Below are positions 1-10,285 of a stretch of DNA of 32,923 bases, piece by piece. A program made the position numbers and the translations under genes. Numbering within the stretch: position 1 is the first letter of the stretch; each line of letters begins with the position of its first letter. The notes below the pieces were generated by a model. It was not told the DNA's origin, did no database searches, and saw only the letters and a list, made by a program, of their open reading frames with translations. The stretch comes from Pseudomonadota bacterium (GTDB lineage Bacteria > Pseudomonadota > Gammaproteobacteria > Competibacterales > Competibacteraceae): the NCBI GenBank assembly GCA_018240295.1, contig JAFEGB010000325.1, positions 1 through 32,923 of the forward strand. Reading direction: 5' to 3'.

Positions 1-416
1 CCCAGCCCCGGCACGAGCCAGGCGAGGCCGGCCAGGAAGCGCAGCAGCGCATGCCACCAGCCGATGCGCCCGCCGCCGGGCAGCTGCACGCGCAGCTTCC
101 AGGTGCGCAGGCCGAGCGTCTGGCCGCCGTGGACCCAGAAGCCGCCGTAGTACGCGAAGCAGACGAGGAACACGAAACTGGTGTTCCACGGGTTGCCGGC
201 GAGCCCGGCATGCTGCCCGTAGCCTTCGGCCCCGAGCAGCAGCCGGCCGAGCCCGGTGGCCAGCGCCTCGGCCATGACCAGCACGCCGGCGAGCGGCAGC
301 ACGTCGTAGACCGCGGCGGCGAGGCGGCGAAACAGCGGGGCGGGAACGAAGCGGTCGGCGGTGACCGGCGGCAGCAGCGACATGGACAGGACCGGGGCAG
401 GAAAACGGCGGGGCAT
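1..416 (-). CDS. RDD-family integral membrane protein, 3' part missing
   Basis: This is the first 138 residues of a minus-strand gene that runs off the left edge. Two hydrophobic stretches (about residues 34-57 and 78-94) flank a soluble loop, and the signature GGQTLGLRTWKLRV lies at residues 97-110. That stretch and the RR near the first membrane segment are typical of the RDD family (two Arg and one Asp conserved; the D is in the first segment, VYDVLP). RDD proteins are small multi-spanning inner-membrane proteins, some linked to ion transport, but no function can be assigned here. The start is taken at 416; a second in-frame ATG at 383 is possible, and neither has a strong ribosome binding site. 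It is divergent from the DUF2173 genes, with an 83-bp shared gap (417-499) in which no promoter is recognisable. Confidence 0.8.
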   Translation of the reverse strand, partial: MPRRFPAPVLSMSLLPPVTADRFVPAPLFRRLAAAVYDVLPLAGVLVMAEALATGLGRLLLGAEGYGQHAGLAGNPWNTSFVFLVCFAYYGGFWVHGGQTLGLRTWKLRVQLPGGGRIGWWHALLRFLAGLAWLVPGL

Positions 417-499
417 TTAACTATGTTCCGCGAGGCCGCCGACAGTGCGGCCGATGGCCGCAGCGCCGTCACACGACCAAGCACCACCGGGGAGCCTGA

Positions 500-853
500 A
501 TGAGCATCGTGGCCGATCTGATGAACCTGCCCGGCGTCATCGCCGCCGGCGAGTATGCGTTCCGCGGCGACCGCTATTCCTATCGCGGCCAGCTCACCGA
601 GGATCAGGCACGCATGTGCACGATCCTCTGCCGGGCCTCGACGATGGGCATCGTCATGCAGGGCCGCATGGCCGAAACCGCGCTGCCCGGCGCCGGCATC
701 CGTCCGCGCGGCTGGGCGATGCGCGGACCCGAGCACGCGATGTGCGTGGTCGGCAACGTCTTCTGCGTGATGAAGAACCAGTCCGGCACGATGGACTCGG
801 TGCTCGCGCGCCTGAACACGGCGATGGCCGACGTCGACATGCACCTCGTCTGA
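500..853 (+). CDS. DUF2173-like protein, copy 1
   Basis: This is a 117-residue soluble protein with no signal peptide or membrane segment. Its N-terminus (LMNLPGVIAAGEYAFRGD) matches the opening of the DUF2173 family, which I recall as a short leucine-rich helix, then LPGVxAAGEF, a charged residue and a turn. A second family-like block, RPRGWAMRG at about residues 76-84, is followed by a short hydrophobic strand (MCVVGNVFCVM). The ATG at 500 has GGGGAG about 7 nt upstream. It is the first of three tandem paralogues and is separated from copy 2 by 134 bp in which I see nothing. The family has no established function. The fold pattern (helix, LPGV, strand, turn) resembles roadblock/profilin-like domains, which is an inference only. 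Confidence 0.75.
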   Translation: MSIVADLMNLPGVIAAGEYAFRGDRYSYRGQLTEDQARMCTILCRASTMGIVMQGRMAETALPGAGIRPRGWAMRGPEHAMCVVGNVFCVMKNQSGTMDSVLARLNTAMADVDMHLV

Positions 854-987
854 TCCGCGCCGGCAGCACCACCCGTACGCGACCTGCCTTCCAGAAGTCA
901 TCCTGCCGTCATCCGGCGCCATCCCGCCGGCGGCACCCGCGACCAGACCATCGGCAAAGACCGACTTCGTCAGGAGAGAGAAACAAC

Positions 988-1374
988 ATGGCCAGACTCG
1001 GAAACCTGCTCGACCAGCCCGGCGTGCTCGCCGCCTTCGAGTTCCGCGCCAGCGGCGAACTGCTCGACCACGAGCTGCGCGCCGGTTCACCGATCACGAC
1101 CGACATCCTCGAACTGCTGGCCAGCATGTGCGCGGCCAACGTCAGCATCTGCGGCATGCAGGCGCGCGGCTGGGAGAAGCTCACCGGCATGAGCGGCTTC
1201 TCGAACGTGCGCGAGTTCACGCTGGTCGGCTTCGACTGGTCGGTGGTCGTCAGCTGCGCGCAGCGCGAGGCCCAGCGCGCTGCCGGCCAGGAGACGATCG
1301 CGCCGTACCAGGGGGTCGTGCTGATCAACCGCGATGCCCGCTACGAAGCGGCCTGCAAGGCGCTGGAAGCCTGA
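988..1374 (+). CDS. DUF2173-like protein, copy 2
   Basis: This 128-residue protein is a diverged paralogue of its two neighbours. It opens with LLDQPGVLAAFEFRASGELLDH, the same leader-like block as copy 1, and carries the SMCAANVSI segment (about residues 47-55) characteristic of DUF2173 as I know it. The GW block of copies 1 and 3 is replaced by a different sequence, and an insertion of about 10 residues (QREAQRAAGQ) precedes the last strand. The ATG at 988 follows a good ribosome binding site (AGGAGAG, 972-978). The frame is open further upstream to 445, but that extension overlaps copy 1 and lacks family similarity. Its stop is 10 bp before copy 3, so the two are probably co-transcribed. 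Function unknown. Confidence 0.72.
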   Translation: MARLGNLLDQPGVLAAFEFRASGELLDHELRAGSPITTDILELLASMCAANVSICGMQARGWEKLTGMSGFSNVREFTLVGFDWSVVVSCAQREAQRAAGQETIAPYQGVVLINRDARYEAACKALEA

Positions 1375-1384
1375 GGAGGCCGAC

Positions 1385-1720
1385 ATGATCAAGCGCCTGC
1401 TCGCAGTCGACGGCGTGCTCGCCGTCTGCCGCTTCCGCGACGACGGCGGCATGGTCGAGAGTTACGGCGTCGGGCTGGATCAGGACCAGCTCGGCAAGCT
1501 GTCGCTGGTCGCGCACGAATACCGGCGCATGCTGCAGGGCCACGCCGACCTGTTCTCGATGTTCACGAACATGCGCGGCTGGACGCCGCCGCGCGGCTGG
1601 GCGGTGCGCGGCGAAAAGCTGACGCTGTGCGGCGTCGCCGGCGTCGTCTGCATCCTCGATAACGCCGAAGCCGACTACGACGAGGTCCTGAAGGACATGA
1701 TCGAGATCGCGCACTGGTAG
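1385..1720 (+). CDS. DUF2173-like protein, copy 3
   Basis: This is a 111-residue protein beginning LLAVDGVLAVCRFRDDGG, the same N-terminal block as copies 1 and 2. Its second half (GWTPPRGWAVRG at about residues 62-73, then AEADYDEVLKDM at the end) is the best match in the window to the DUF2173 C-terminal pattern of a WxPxxGW block and a terminal aspartate-rich helix. The ATG at 1385 is served by AGGAGG (1374-1379), which overlaps the stop codon of copy 2 and implies translational coupling. Copies 1 and 3 share the PRGWAxRG motif, so copy 2 is the outlier. No catalytic residues can be pointed out. Confidence 0.74.
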   Translation: MIKRLLAVDGVLAVCRFRDDGGMVESYGVGLDQDQLGKLSLVAHEYRRMLQGHADLFSMFTNMRGWTPPRGWAVRGEKLTLCGVAGVVCILDNAEADYDEVLKDMIEIAHW

Positions 1721-1724
1721 GCAG

Positions 1725-1798
1725 GCCGGGCGTGCGGGGAGCGCCCGGCATCCTCCGTGCGCGTTCGCCCGCATCCGCCCGCGCCGGCCCGGATGCGG
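1725..1798 (+). terminator. Two GC-rich hairpins behind the DUF2173 genes
   Basis: Two perfect inverted repeats lie just after the third DUF2173 gene: GCCGGGCG/CGCCCGGC (1725-1732 and 1742-1749, 9-nt loop) and CCGCATCCG/CGGATGCGG (1769-1777 and 1790-1798, 12-nt loop). Neither is followed by a T-run, so they may be mRNA-end stabilisers or part of a weak or Rho-dependent terminator. The remaining gap up to 1942 shows no clear promoter. Confidence 0.35.
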
Positions 1799-1942
1799 CA
1801 AGCGGCGGTCGGAACAGACAATTTCCGGCCGCCGCGCGCGACGGCAGAGGGCTGGCTTTGATAAGCTGCGCCGGTGGTTTCGGCGCGACGATTGTTGCTG
1901 CTCCGCTACGAAACCCCGCCCGTTCCGTACCGGAGTCTGCGA

Positions 1943-3694
1943 ATGCCGTCGTCTTTCCATCGCTGTCTGCGGGCGCTGCTGCTGCCCGTCGTGCTGCTGG
2001 TTCCGATTTCCGTCCCTGCCGCCCCGGCGGCGACCGAACCGGTCGCCGCCGAGCTGCGTGCCCGTCTCGCCACGCCCGAGGCGCTGGCCGGCGAGGCGCT
2101 GCGTGAGCGTCCGCTGCTCGCGCGCTTCTACGCCGCCCGCGCCGGCAAGCCGGCCTGGAGCGAGCCGCGCCTGCTCGATGCGCTGCTCGCCGCCGTCGAC
2201 AAATCCCCCGAGGACGGCCTCGATGCCGGCGACTATCACCGTGCCCGGCTGGCGACGGCGATCGACGCCGCCCGCCGCGGCAGGCTCGATGCGACCGGGC
2301 TGGCCGCGCTCGACGTGCTCGCGACCGATGCCTGGCTCGCGCTCGCGCAGGACCTGCTCTCCGGGCGGCTCGACCCGCAGCAGCTCGACAAGGACTGGAC
2401 GCTGCGCCCGCGCAGCCGCGATCTGGTCGCGGCGCTGAACGAGGCGCTCGCGAACCGGCGCATCGGCGAGTCGCTCGCGGCGCTGGCGCCGGCCTACCCC
2501 GAATACGCGCAGCTGCGCCGCGGTCTCGCCGAGCTGCGCCGCCAGCTCGCGGCCGGCGGCTGGCCGACGGTCGGTGCGCTCGCGAAGGGCGAGAAGATCG
2601 AACCCGGCCAGCCGCACCCGCGCGTGCGCGAGATCCGCGCGCGCCTGCTGGCGACCAGGGAAGTCGAGGCGACGACGCCGGTGCTGGCCCCGGTCAGCGT
2701 GCCGGCTCCGGCTGCACCCGCAGCGGCCACGACGGCAGCCGGCGGCGAGACCGCCGCCACGCCCGCGCAGCCGGCGGCCGCGGAGCCGGCGCCGGTCGAG
2801 ACCGTGCTCGCCGAGGTCTACGACGCCACGCTGGTCGAGGCCGTGCACCGCTTCCAGGCCCGCCACGGCCTGACCGAGGACGGCGTGATCGGCGCGGCGA
2901 CAGTCGCGGCGATGAACGTCTCCGTGCGCGAGCGCATCGCACAGGTGCGGCTGAACCTCGAACGCTGGCGCTGGCTGCCCGGTGATCTCGGCCAGCGCTA
3001 CATCGTCGTCAACATCCCGGGCTTCGAGCTGCAGGTGATCGAGCGCGGCAGGCCGGTGCTCGAAGCGAAGGTCGTGGTCGGCACGCAGGTCAAGCCGACG
3101 CCGGTGTTCACCGGGCGCATGCAGCAGGTCGTGTTCGCGCCGTACTGGAACGTGCCGGGCACGATCGCCTCCGAGGAGCTGCTGCCGAAGCTGCGCAAGA
3201 ATCCCGGCGAGTTCGTGAAGACCAACATGAAGGTCATCACCGGCAGCGGTGCCGTGGTCGATCCGACCGCCGTGAACTGGGGCGAGTACCACCCCGGCAA
3301 CTTCCCGTTCCGGCTGCGTCAGGAGCCGGGCGCGGCCAATCCGCTCGGGCGCGTGAAGTTCATCTTCCCGAACCGCTACGACGTCTACCTGCACGACACC
3401 TCGAAGCCGGCGCTGTTCGAGCGCAGCCAGCGCACCTACAGCCACGGCTGCATCCGCATCTCCAGGCCCGCGGAGCTGGCCGAATACCTGCTGAAGAGCG
3501 ATCCGCGCTGGAACCGCGCCGCGATCGATGCGGCGATGGATGCCGGGCGCGAGCGTGCGGTGCCGGTGCCGGAGCCGCTGCCGGTGCATCTGCTGTACTG
3601 GACGAGCTGGGTCGATGCGCAGGGCCTGCTGCAGTTCCGGGCCGATGTCTACGGGCGCGACCTGGCGCTGCGCAAGGCGCTGTCGGCGCTGTAG
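1943..3694 (+). CDS. ldtD: L,D-transpeptidase, YcbB/LdtD type
   Basis: This is a 583-residue exported peptidoglycan cross-linking enzyme. The start at 1943 gives a clean signal peptide (hydrophobic ALLLPVVLLVPISVPAAPAA, residues 10-29) preceded by CGGAG; the frame is open to 1874 but that extension would bury the signal. An alpha-helical scaffold (about residues 35-215) leads to a peptidoglycan-binding domain whose second half (AVHRFQARHGLTEDGVIGAAT) is near residues 300-320. The YkuD catalytic domain starts near residue 350 and contains HDTSK and SHGCIRIS with the nucleophile Cys503. Such enzymes form 3-3 cross-links between meso-DAP residues in the periplasm. An Ala/Pro/Thr-rich stretch of about 55 residues (about 240-293) is inserted within the peptidoglycan-binding domain. 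It is monocistronic in appearance, with hairpins behind it. Confidence 0.92.
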   Translation: MPSSFHRCLRALLLPVVLLVPISVPAAPAATEPVAAELRARLATPEALAGEALRERPLLARFYAARAGKPAWSEPRLLDALLAAVDKSPEDGLDAGDYHRARLATAIDAARRGRLDATGLAALDVLATDAWLALAQDLLSGRLDPQQLDKDWTLRPRSRDLVAALNEALANRRIGESLAALAPAYPEYAQLRRGLAELRRQLAAGGWPTVGALAKGEKIEPGQPHPRVREIRARLLATREVEATTPVLAPVSVPAPAAPAAATTAAGGETAATPAQPAAAEPAPVETVLAEVYDATLVEAVHRFQARHGLTEDGVIGAATVAAMNVSVRERIAQVRLNLERWRWLPGDLGQRYIVVNIPGFELQVIERGRPVLEAKVVVGTQVKPTPVFTGRMQQVVFAPYWNVPGTIASEELLPKLRKNPGEFVKTNMKVITGSGAVVDPTAVNWGEYHPGNFPFRLRQEPGAANPLGRVKFIFPNRYDVYLHDTSKPALFERSQRTYSHGCIRISRPAELAEYLLKSDPRWNRAAIDAAMDAGRERAVPVPEPLPVHLLYWTSWVDAQGLLQFRADVYGRDLALRKALSAL

Positions 3695-3710
3695 CGCGCG
3701 CCGGCCTGTC

Positions 3711-3733
3711 GTCGCCGGCAAACGGCCGGCGAC
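3711..3733 (+). terminator. GC-rich hairpin after ldtD
   Basis: A perfect 9-bp inverted repeat, GTCGCCGGC (3711-3719) and GCCGGCGAC (3725-3733), with loop AAACG lies 16 bp after the transpeptidase stop. There is no T-run behind it. It precedes a second hairpin of identical geometry. Confidence 0.45.
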
Positions 3734-3760
3734 GGATTTCCGCGCCGGTGACGGCGTCAA

Positions 3761-3790
3761 GAATCCGGCGCAAGGCCGGATTCTGCTTTC
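3761..3790 (+). terminator. Rho-independent terminator after ldtD
   Basis: A perfect 9-bp stem, GAATCCGGC (3761-3769) and GCCGGATTC (3775-3783), has loop GCAAG and is followed by TGCTTTC. With the hairpin at 3711-3733 it would separate ldtD transcription from the flgL promoter that starts 20 bp downstream. Confidence 0.6.
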
Positions 3791-3792
3791 AT

Positions 3793-3806
3793 GACAATGA
3801 ATTAAT
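3793..3806 (+). promoter_or_regulatory. Candidate FleQ box upstream of flgL
   Basis: GACAATGAATTAAT matches 10 of 14 positions of the Pseudomonas FleQ box as I recall it (GTCANTAAATTGAC, N taken as A). It lies in a short AT-rich island of an otherwise very GC-rich window, a few bases upstream of a -24/-12 element. A regulator of the right family (FleQ) is encoded in the same window. The match is imperfect and IHF or other binding is equally possible. Confidence 0.35.
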
Positions 3807-3810
3807 GATC

Positions 3811-3826
3811 TGGCGCGAATCCTGCT
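3811..3826 (+). promoter_or_regulatory. Sigma54 (RpoN) promoter for flgL
   Basis: TGGCGCG-AATC-CTGCT fits the -24/-12 consensus TGGCACG-N4-TTGCT with both invariant GG and GC dinucleotides at correct spacing. It lies about 155 bp before the flgL start, directly after the ldtD terminator. No other promoter is evident in 3791-3981. Transcription probably continues through the short 62-bp gap into pseB. Confidence 0.65.
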
Positions 3827-3981
3827 GAAGCACGGCTCACCGTCCGTCCCCGCAGGTTGCGCGCCATGTCCAGCACCCCGTTGCGATGCCCCGAACCGTC
3901 CGCTCCGTGCGGCCGGTGCGCGGATCGGCGTGTGGCCGCGCCTGCCGTCTTCTGCATCTTCGGCAGTACGAGGAGCGCGCC

Positions 3982-7453
<3,472 letters not shown>

Positions 7454-7454
7454 C

Positions 7455-7495
7455 GCCGATCCGAAGCCGAAGCCAAAGCCGAAACCGAAGCCGGA
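7455..7495 (+). repeat. Degenerate GCCGAA hexamer tract between pseC and the cytidylyltransferase
   Basis: About six to seven copies of a GCCGAA-like hexamer (variants GCCAAA, ACCGAA, GCCGGA) fill most of the 71-bp gap after pseC. The tract is imperfect, and it ends 15 bp before the ribosome binding site AGGAG (7510-7514) of the next gene. Confidence 0.7.
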
Positions 7496-7524
7496 ACTTG
7501 CGGAATTTCAGGAGAACCGCCGCC

Positions 7525-8283
7525 ATGAACCGCACCGTCGCGATCATCCAGGCCCGCATGGGTTCGACCCGCCTGCCCGGCAAGGTGCTGCTGCCGCTCT
7601 GCGGCCACAGCGTGCTCGCGCACGTGATCACGCGCGCGCTCGCCGTGCCCGAGGTCGATGCCGTTGTCGTCGCGACCAGCACGCTCGCCGCCGACGATGC
7701 GGTCGCCGCCGAGGCCGCGCGCTACCGGGCCATGGTCTGCCGCGGCCCCGAGGACGACGTGCTCGAACGCTACCGGCTCGCCGCCGCCGAAGCGGCGGCC
7801 GACACCGTGATCCGCATCACGTCGGACTGTCCGTTGCTCGATCCGGCCGTGGTCGGCGTGATGCTGACGCATTTCCTGCAGCAGCGCGGCGCCGGCCGGG
7901 CGCTCGATTACCTCAGCAACGGCTTGCAGCGCAGCTTCCCGCGCGGCCTCGATGCCGAGATCTTCACGCGCGCCGTGCTCGAGCGCTGCGCGCGCGAGGC
8001 CTGGGAGCCGCACATGCGCGAGCACGTGACGCCTTACGTCTACCAGCACCCGGACCGCTTCCGCATCGAGGCCTGGACGCAGCCGCTCGATCAGTCCGCG
8101 CAGCGCTGGACCCTCGACACGCCCGAGGACTGGGCGCTGATCTCGGCGATCTTCGGCGCGCTCGGCGACGGCCTGAACGTCTTTCCGAGTACCTCGGTGC
8201 ATGCGCTGCTCGACGCGCATCCGGACTGGCGCGCGCTCAATGCCCACATCGAACAGAAGCCGCTGCCGGCGGCAGCGGCCTGA
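7525..8283 (+). CDS. spsF: SpsF-type cytidylyltransferase, probable CMP-pseudaminic acid synthetase step
   Basis: This 252-residue protein belongs to the SpsF/COG1861 branch of nucleotidyltransferases. The nucleotide-binding opening is IIQARMGSTRLPGKVLLPL (residues 7-25), followed by VIRITSDCPLLDP (metal and sugar site, around residue 98) and LDTPEDWALI near the C-terminus, all typical of this branch. Lying between pseC and pseG, it most likely activates the nine-carbon sugar as its CMP form, the role played by the NeuA-like PseF in Helicobacter and Campylobacter. The substrate is inferred from context, not from sequence. The start at 7525 follows AGGAG. The frame is open upstream only through the hexamer repeat. 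Confidence 0.85.
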   Translation: MNRTVAIIQARMGSTRLPGKVLLPLCGHSVLAHVITRALAVPEVDAVVVATSTLAADDAVAAEAARYRAMVCRGPEDDVLERYRLAAAEAAADTVIRITSDCPLLDPAVVGVMLTHFLQQRGAGRALDYLSNGLQRSFPRGLDAEIFTRAVLERCAREAWEPHMREHVTPYVYQHPDRFRIEAWTQPLDQSAQRWTLDTPEDWALISAIFGALGDGLNVFPSTSVHALLDAHPDWRALNAHIEQKPLPAAAA

Positions 8284-8303
8284 CGAGCCGGAGCGAGACC
8301 ATC

Positions 8304-9371
8304 ATGAGTCCCTGTCTGGCGATCCGCGCCGATGCCGGCCACGCGCTCGGCAGCGGTCATGTGCAGCGCTGCCTGGCCCTGGCTTCGGCGCTGCGCGCGC
8401 GCGGGCTGACGCTGCGCTTCCTGATGCGCGCCTGTCCCGGCCACCTGCTCGACGAGGTGCGTGCCGCCGGCCACGAGGTGCGGGCGCTGCCGGCGCTGCT
8501 GCCGGACTGGCTGACCGATGCCACCGTCTGCCTGTCGACGCTCGAAGGCTGCGCCGGCCTGATCGTCGATCACTACGACCTCGATGCGCGCTGGCAGCGC
8601 GCGATCACCTGGGCGAGCGGTCTGCCGGTGCTGCTCGCGATCGACGATCTCGCCGATCGTCCGCACGCCGCGCTGCTGCTGCTCGACGTGAACGACTTCG
8701 AGGCCGGCGGGCAGCGCTATGCCGAACTGCTGCCGCCCGGCAGCCGGACGCTGCTCGGTCCGCAGCATGCGCTGCTGCGCGAGGAATTCGCCCGTGAGCG
8801 GGCGAGGCTGCGCACCCGCGAGGCGGCGGTGCGGCGCGTGCTGATCAACTTCGGCGGCAGCGATCCGCGCGATGCCACGGCCATCGCCTGGCAGGCGCTG
8901 CAGACGCCGGCCTGCGCCGGGCTGGAACTCGACGTGATCGTCGGCAGCGCCTACGTCGATCGCAGCGGACTCGCCGAAGCCTGCGCAGCGCGACCGCACA
9001 CCGCATTCACCGTGCAGGCGCACGACATGGCGGCGCGTCTGGCAGCGGCCGATCTGGCGATCGGTGCCGGCGGTACCGGCTGCTGGGAGCGTGCCGCGCT
9101 CGGCGTGCCGGCGCTGGCCTGCGCGATCGCCGACAACCAGCGTGCCACCGTCGCGGCGCTGGCGGCCCGCGGTGCGCTGCGGGCGCTGCCGGAACCGGAC
9201 GTGGACGCCTGGCGTGCCGCGATCCTCGACCTGATCGGTGACCCGTTCGCGCGCGCGGCCCTCGGGCGCGCGGCGCAGTCACTCTGCGACGGCGCCGGTG
9301 CCGGGCGCGTCGCCGATCATCTGCTTGCCCTGCTGGCCGAAGGTCGCAACGCCCAGCGCCAGTCCGCCTGA
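8304..9371 (+). CDS. pseG: UDP-2,4-diacetamido-2,4,6-trideoxy-L-altropyranose hydrolase PseG
   Basis: This 355-residue GT-B-fold hydrolase removes UDP from the fourth pathway intermediate to release the free hexose for PseI. The N-terminal motif IRADAGHALGSGHVQRCLALA contains the catalytic His19 in the GxGHxxRC context. VDHYDLDARWQ (about residue 89) and the nucleotide-binding GAGGTGCWERAALGVPAL (about residues 255-272) are classical PseG elements. The ATG at 8304 has CGGAG 10 nt upstream, and the gene starts 20 bp after the cytidylyltransferase. It is somewhat longer than the typical 270-350 residues. No fused acetyltransferase domain, as found in some PseG-PseH fusions, is visible in the C-terminal part. 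Confidence 0.92.
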   Translation: MSPCLAIRADAGHALGSGHVQRCLALASALRARGLTLRFLMRACPGHLLDEVRAAGHEVRALPALLPDWLTDATVCLSTLEGCAGLIVDHYDLDARWQRAITWASGLPVLLAIDDLADRPHAALLLLDVNDFEAGGQRYAELLPPGSRTLLGPQHALLREEFARERARLRTREAAVRRVLINFGGSDPRDATAIAWQALQTPACAGLELDVIVGSAYVDRSGLAEACAARPHTAFTVQAHDMAARLAAADLAIGAGGTGCWERAALGVPALACAIADNQRATVAALAARGALRALPEPDVDAWRAAILDLIGDPFARAALGRAAQSLCDGAGAGRVADHLLALLAEGRNAQRQSA

Positions 9372-9385
9372 CCGAGGTTGTCATC

Positions 9386-10285
9386 GTGAATGCCCAGCCG
9401 CACCCGACCGTCACCGATCCCGAACTCGGCTTCCGCCGGCTCGATCCGCTGCCGGCCGCCGACGAACTCGCGGCCTTCTACGAGAGCCGTTACTACGACC
9501 TGATCCGCCGCGGCGGCCGGGCGCCGGAGATCGGCCGGCTGCTCGCCGGCGGCGAGACCGCGGCGCGCGAGCGCGAGTGGCTGGCGGCGACGCTGTACGC
9601 CGACCTCGTCGACGGACTGGAAACACACGGCGCCGGCGGCGGCCGGGTGCTCGACATCGGTGCCGGCACCGGTGACCTGGTTGCGCACCTGCAGTCGGCG
9701 GGCTTGCGCGCGAGCGGCATCGAGCCTTCGCAGGATGCGAGCCGCCTGGCACGCGAGCGCGGGCTGGACGTGGCCGCCGCGACCGTCGAGCAGTGGGCCG
9801 CCGATCCGGCACATCGCGGCGCCTACGCCGGCGCGGTGCTGATCAACGTGCTCGAACACGTGCCGCAGCCGCAGGCGCTGCTCGCGACGATCGGCACGCT
9901 GCTCGCGCCCGGCGGCGTGCTCTGCGTGCGCGTGCCGAACGACTTCAGCGACTGGCAGGCGGCGGCGGCTGCAGCCTGCGGCCACGACGGCTGGTGGGTC
10001 GCCGCGCCCGATCACATCCATTACTTCAGCCACGACTCGCTGGCGCGCACGCTCGCCGCCTGCGGCTTCGAGCCCGTGCAGCTGACGACCGACTTCCCGA
10101 TGGAGTTCTTCCTGCTGATGGGCGAGGACTACGTCGCTGATCCGGCCCTCGGCCCCGGGCTGCACGAGCGGCGCCGGCGCTTCGAGCTGGCGCTGCCGGC
10201 GGCTCTGCGCCGGCGCCTGTACGCGGCGTTCGCGTCGGTCGGGGCCGGGCGCAACACGCTCGCCTTCGCGGTGCGGCGGCCGTGA
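9386..10285 (+). CDS. Class I SAM-dependent methyltransferase
   Basis: This is a 299-residue methyltransferase of the UbiG/COG2227 style. The SAM-binding motif I, VLDIGAGTGDLVAHL, is at about residues 89-103; the acidic end of the second strand is GIEPSQD; and NVLEHVPQPQALL (motif IV/post) is near residue 155. The C-terminal part carries WWVAAPDHIHYFSHDSLARTL, which recurs in glycan-cluster methyltransferases. The start is GTG at 9386 with GAGG at an 8-nt spacing; an ATG start is not available nearby. It lies 14 bp after pseG, and its stop overlaps the next GTG start by 4 bp. It most likely O-methylates the nonulosonic acid or its acyl substituent (inferred from context). Confidence 0.85.
   Translation: MNAQPHPTVTDPELGFRRLDPLPAADELAAFYESRYYDLIRRGGRAPEIGRLLAGGETAAREREWLAATLYADLVDGLETHGAGGGRVLDIGAGTGDLVAHLQSAGLRASGIEPSQDASRLARERGLDVAAATVEQWAADPAHRGAYAGAVLINVLEHVPQPQALLATIGTLLAPGGVLCVRVPNDFSDWQAAAAAACGHDGWWVAAPDHIHYFSHDSLARTLAACGFEPVQLTTDFPMEFFLLMGEDYVADPALGPGLHERRRRFELALPAALRRRLYAAFASVGAGRNTLAFAVRRP

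Noticed and set aside
445-1374. A 309-residue protein covering the first two DUF2173 genes
   Set aside because: Only the last 128 codons resemble the family. The upstream part is Arg-rich and overlaps copy 1 in another frame, and a good ribosome binding site lies before 988.
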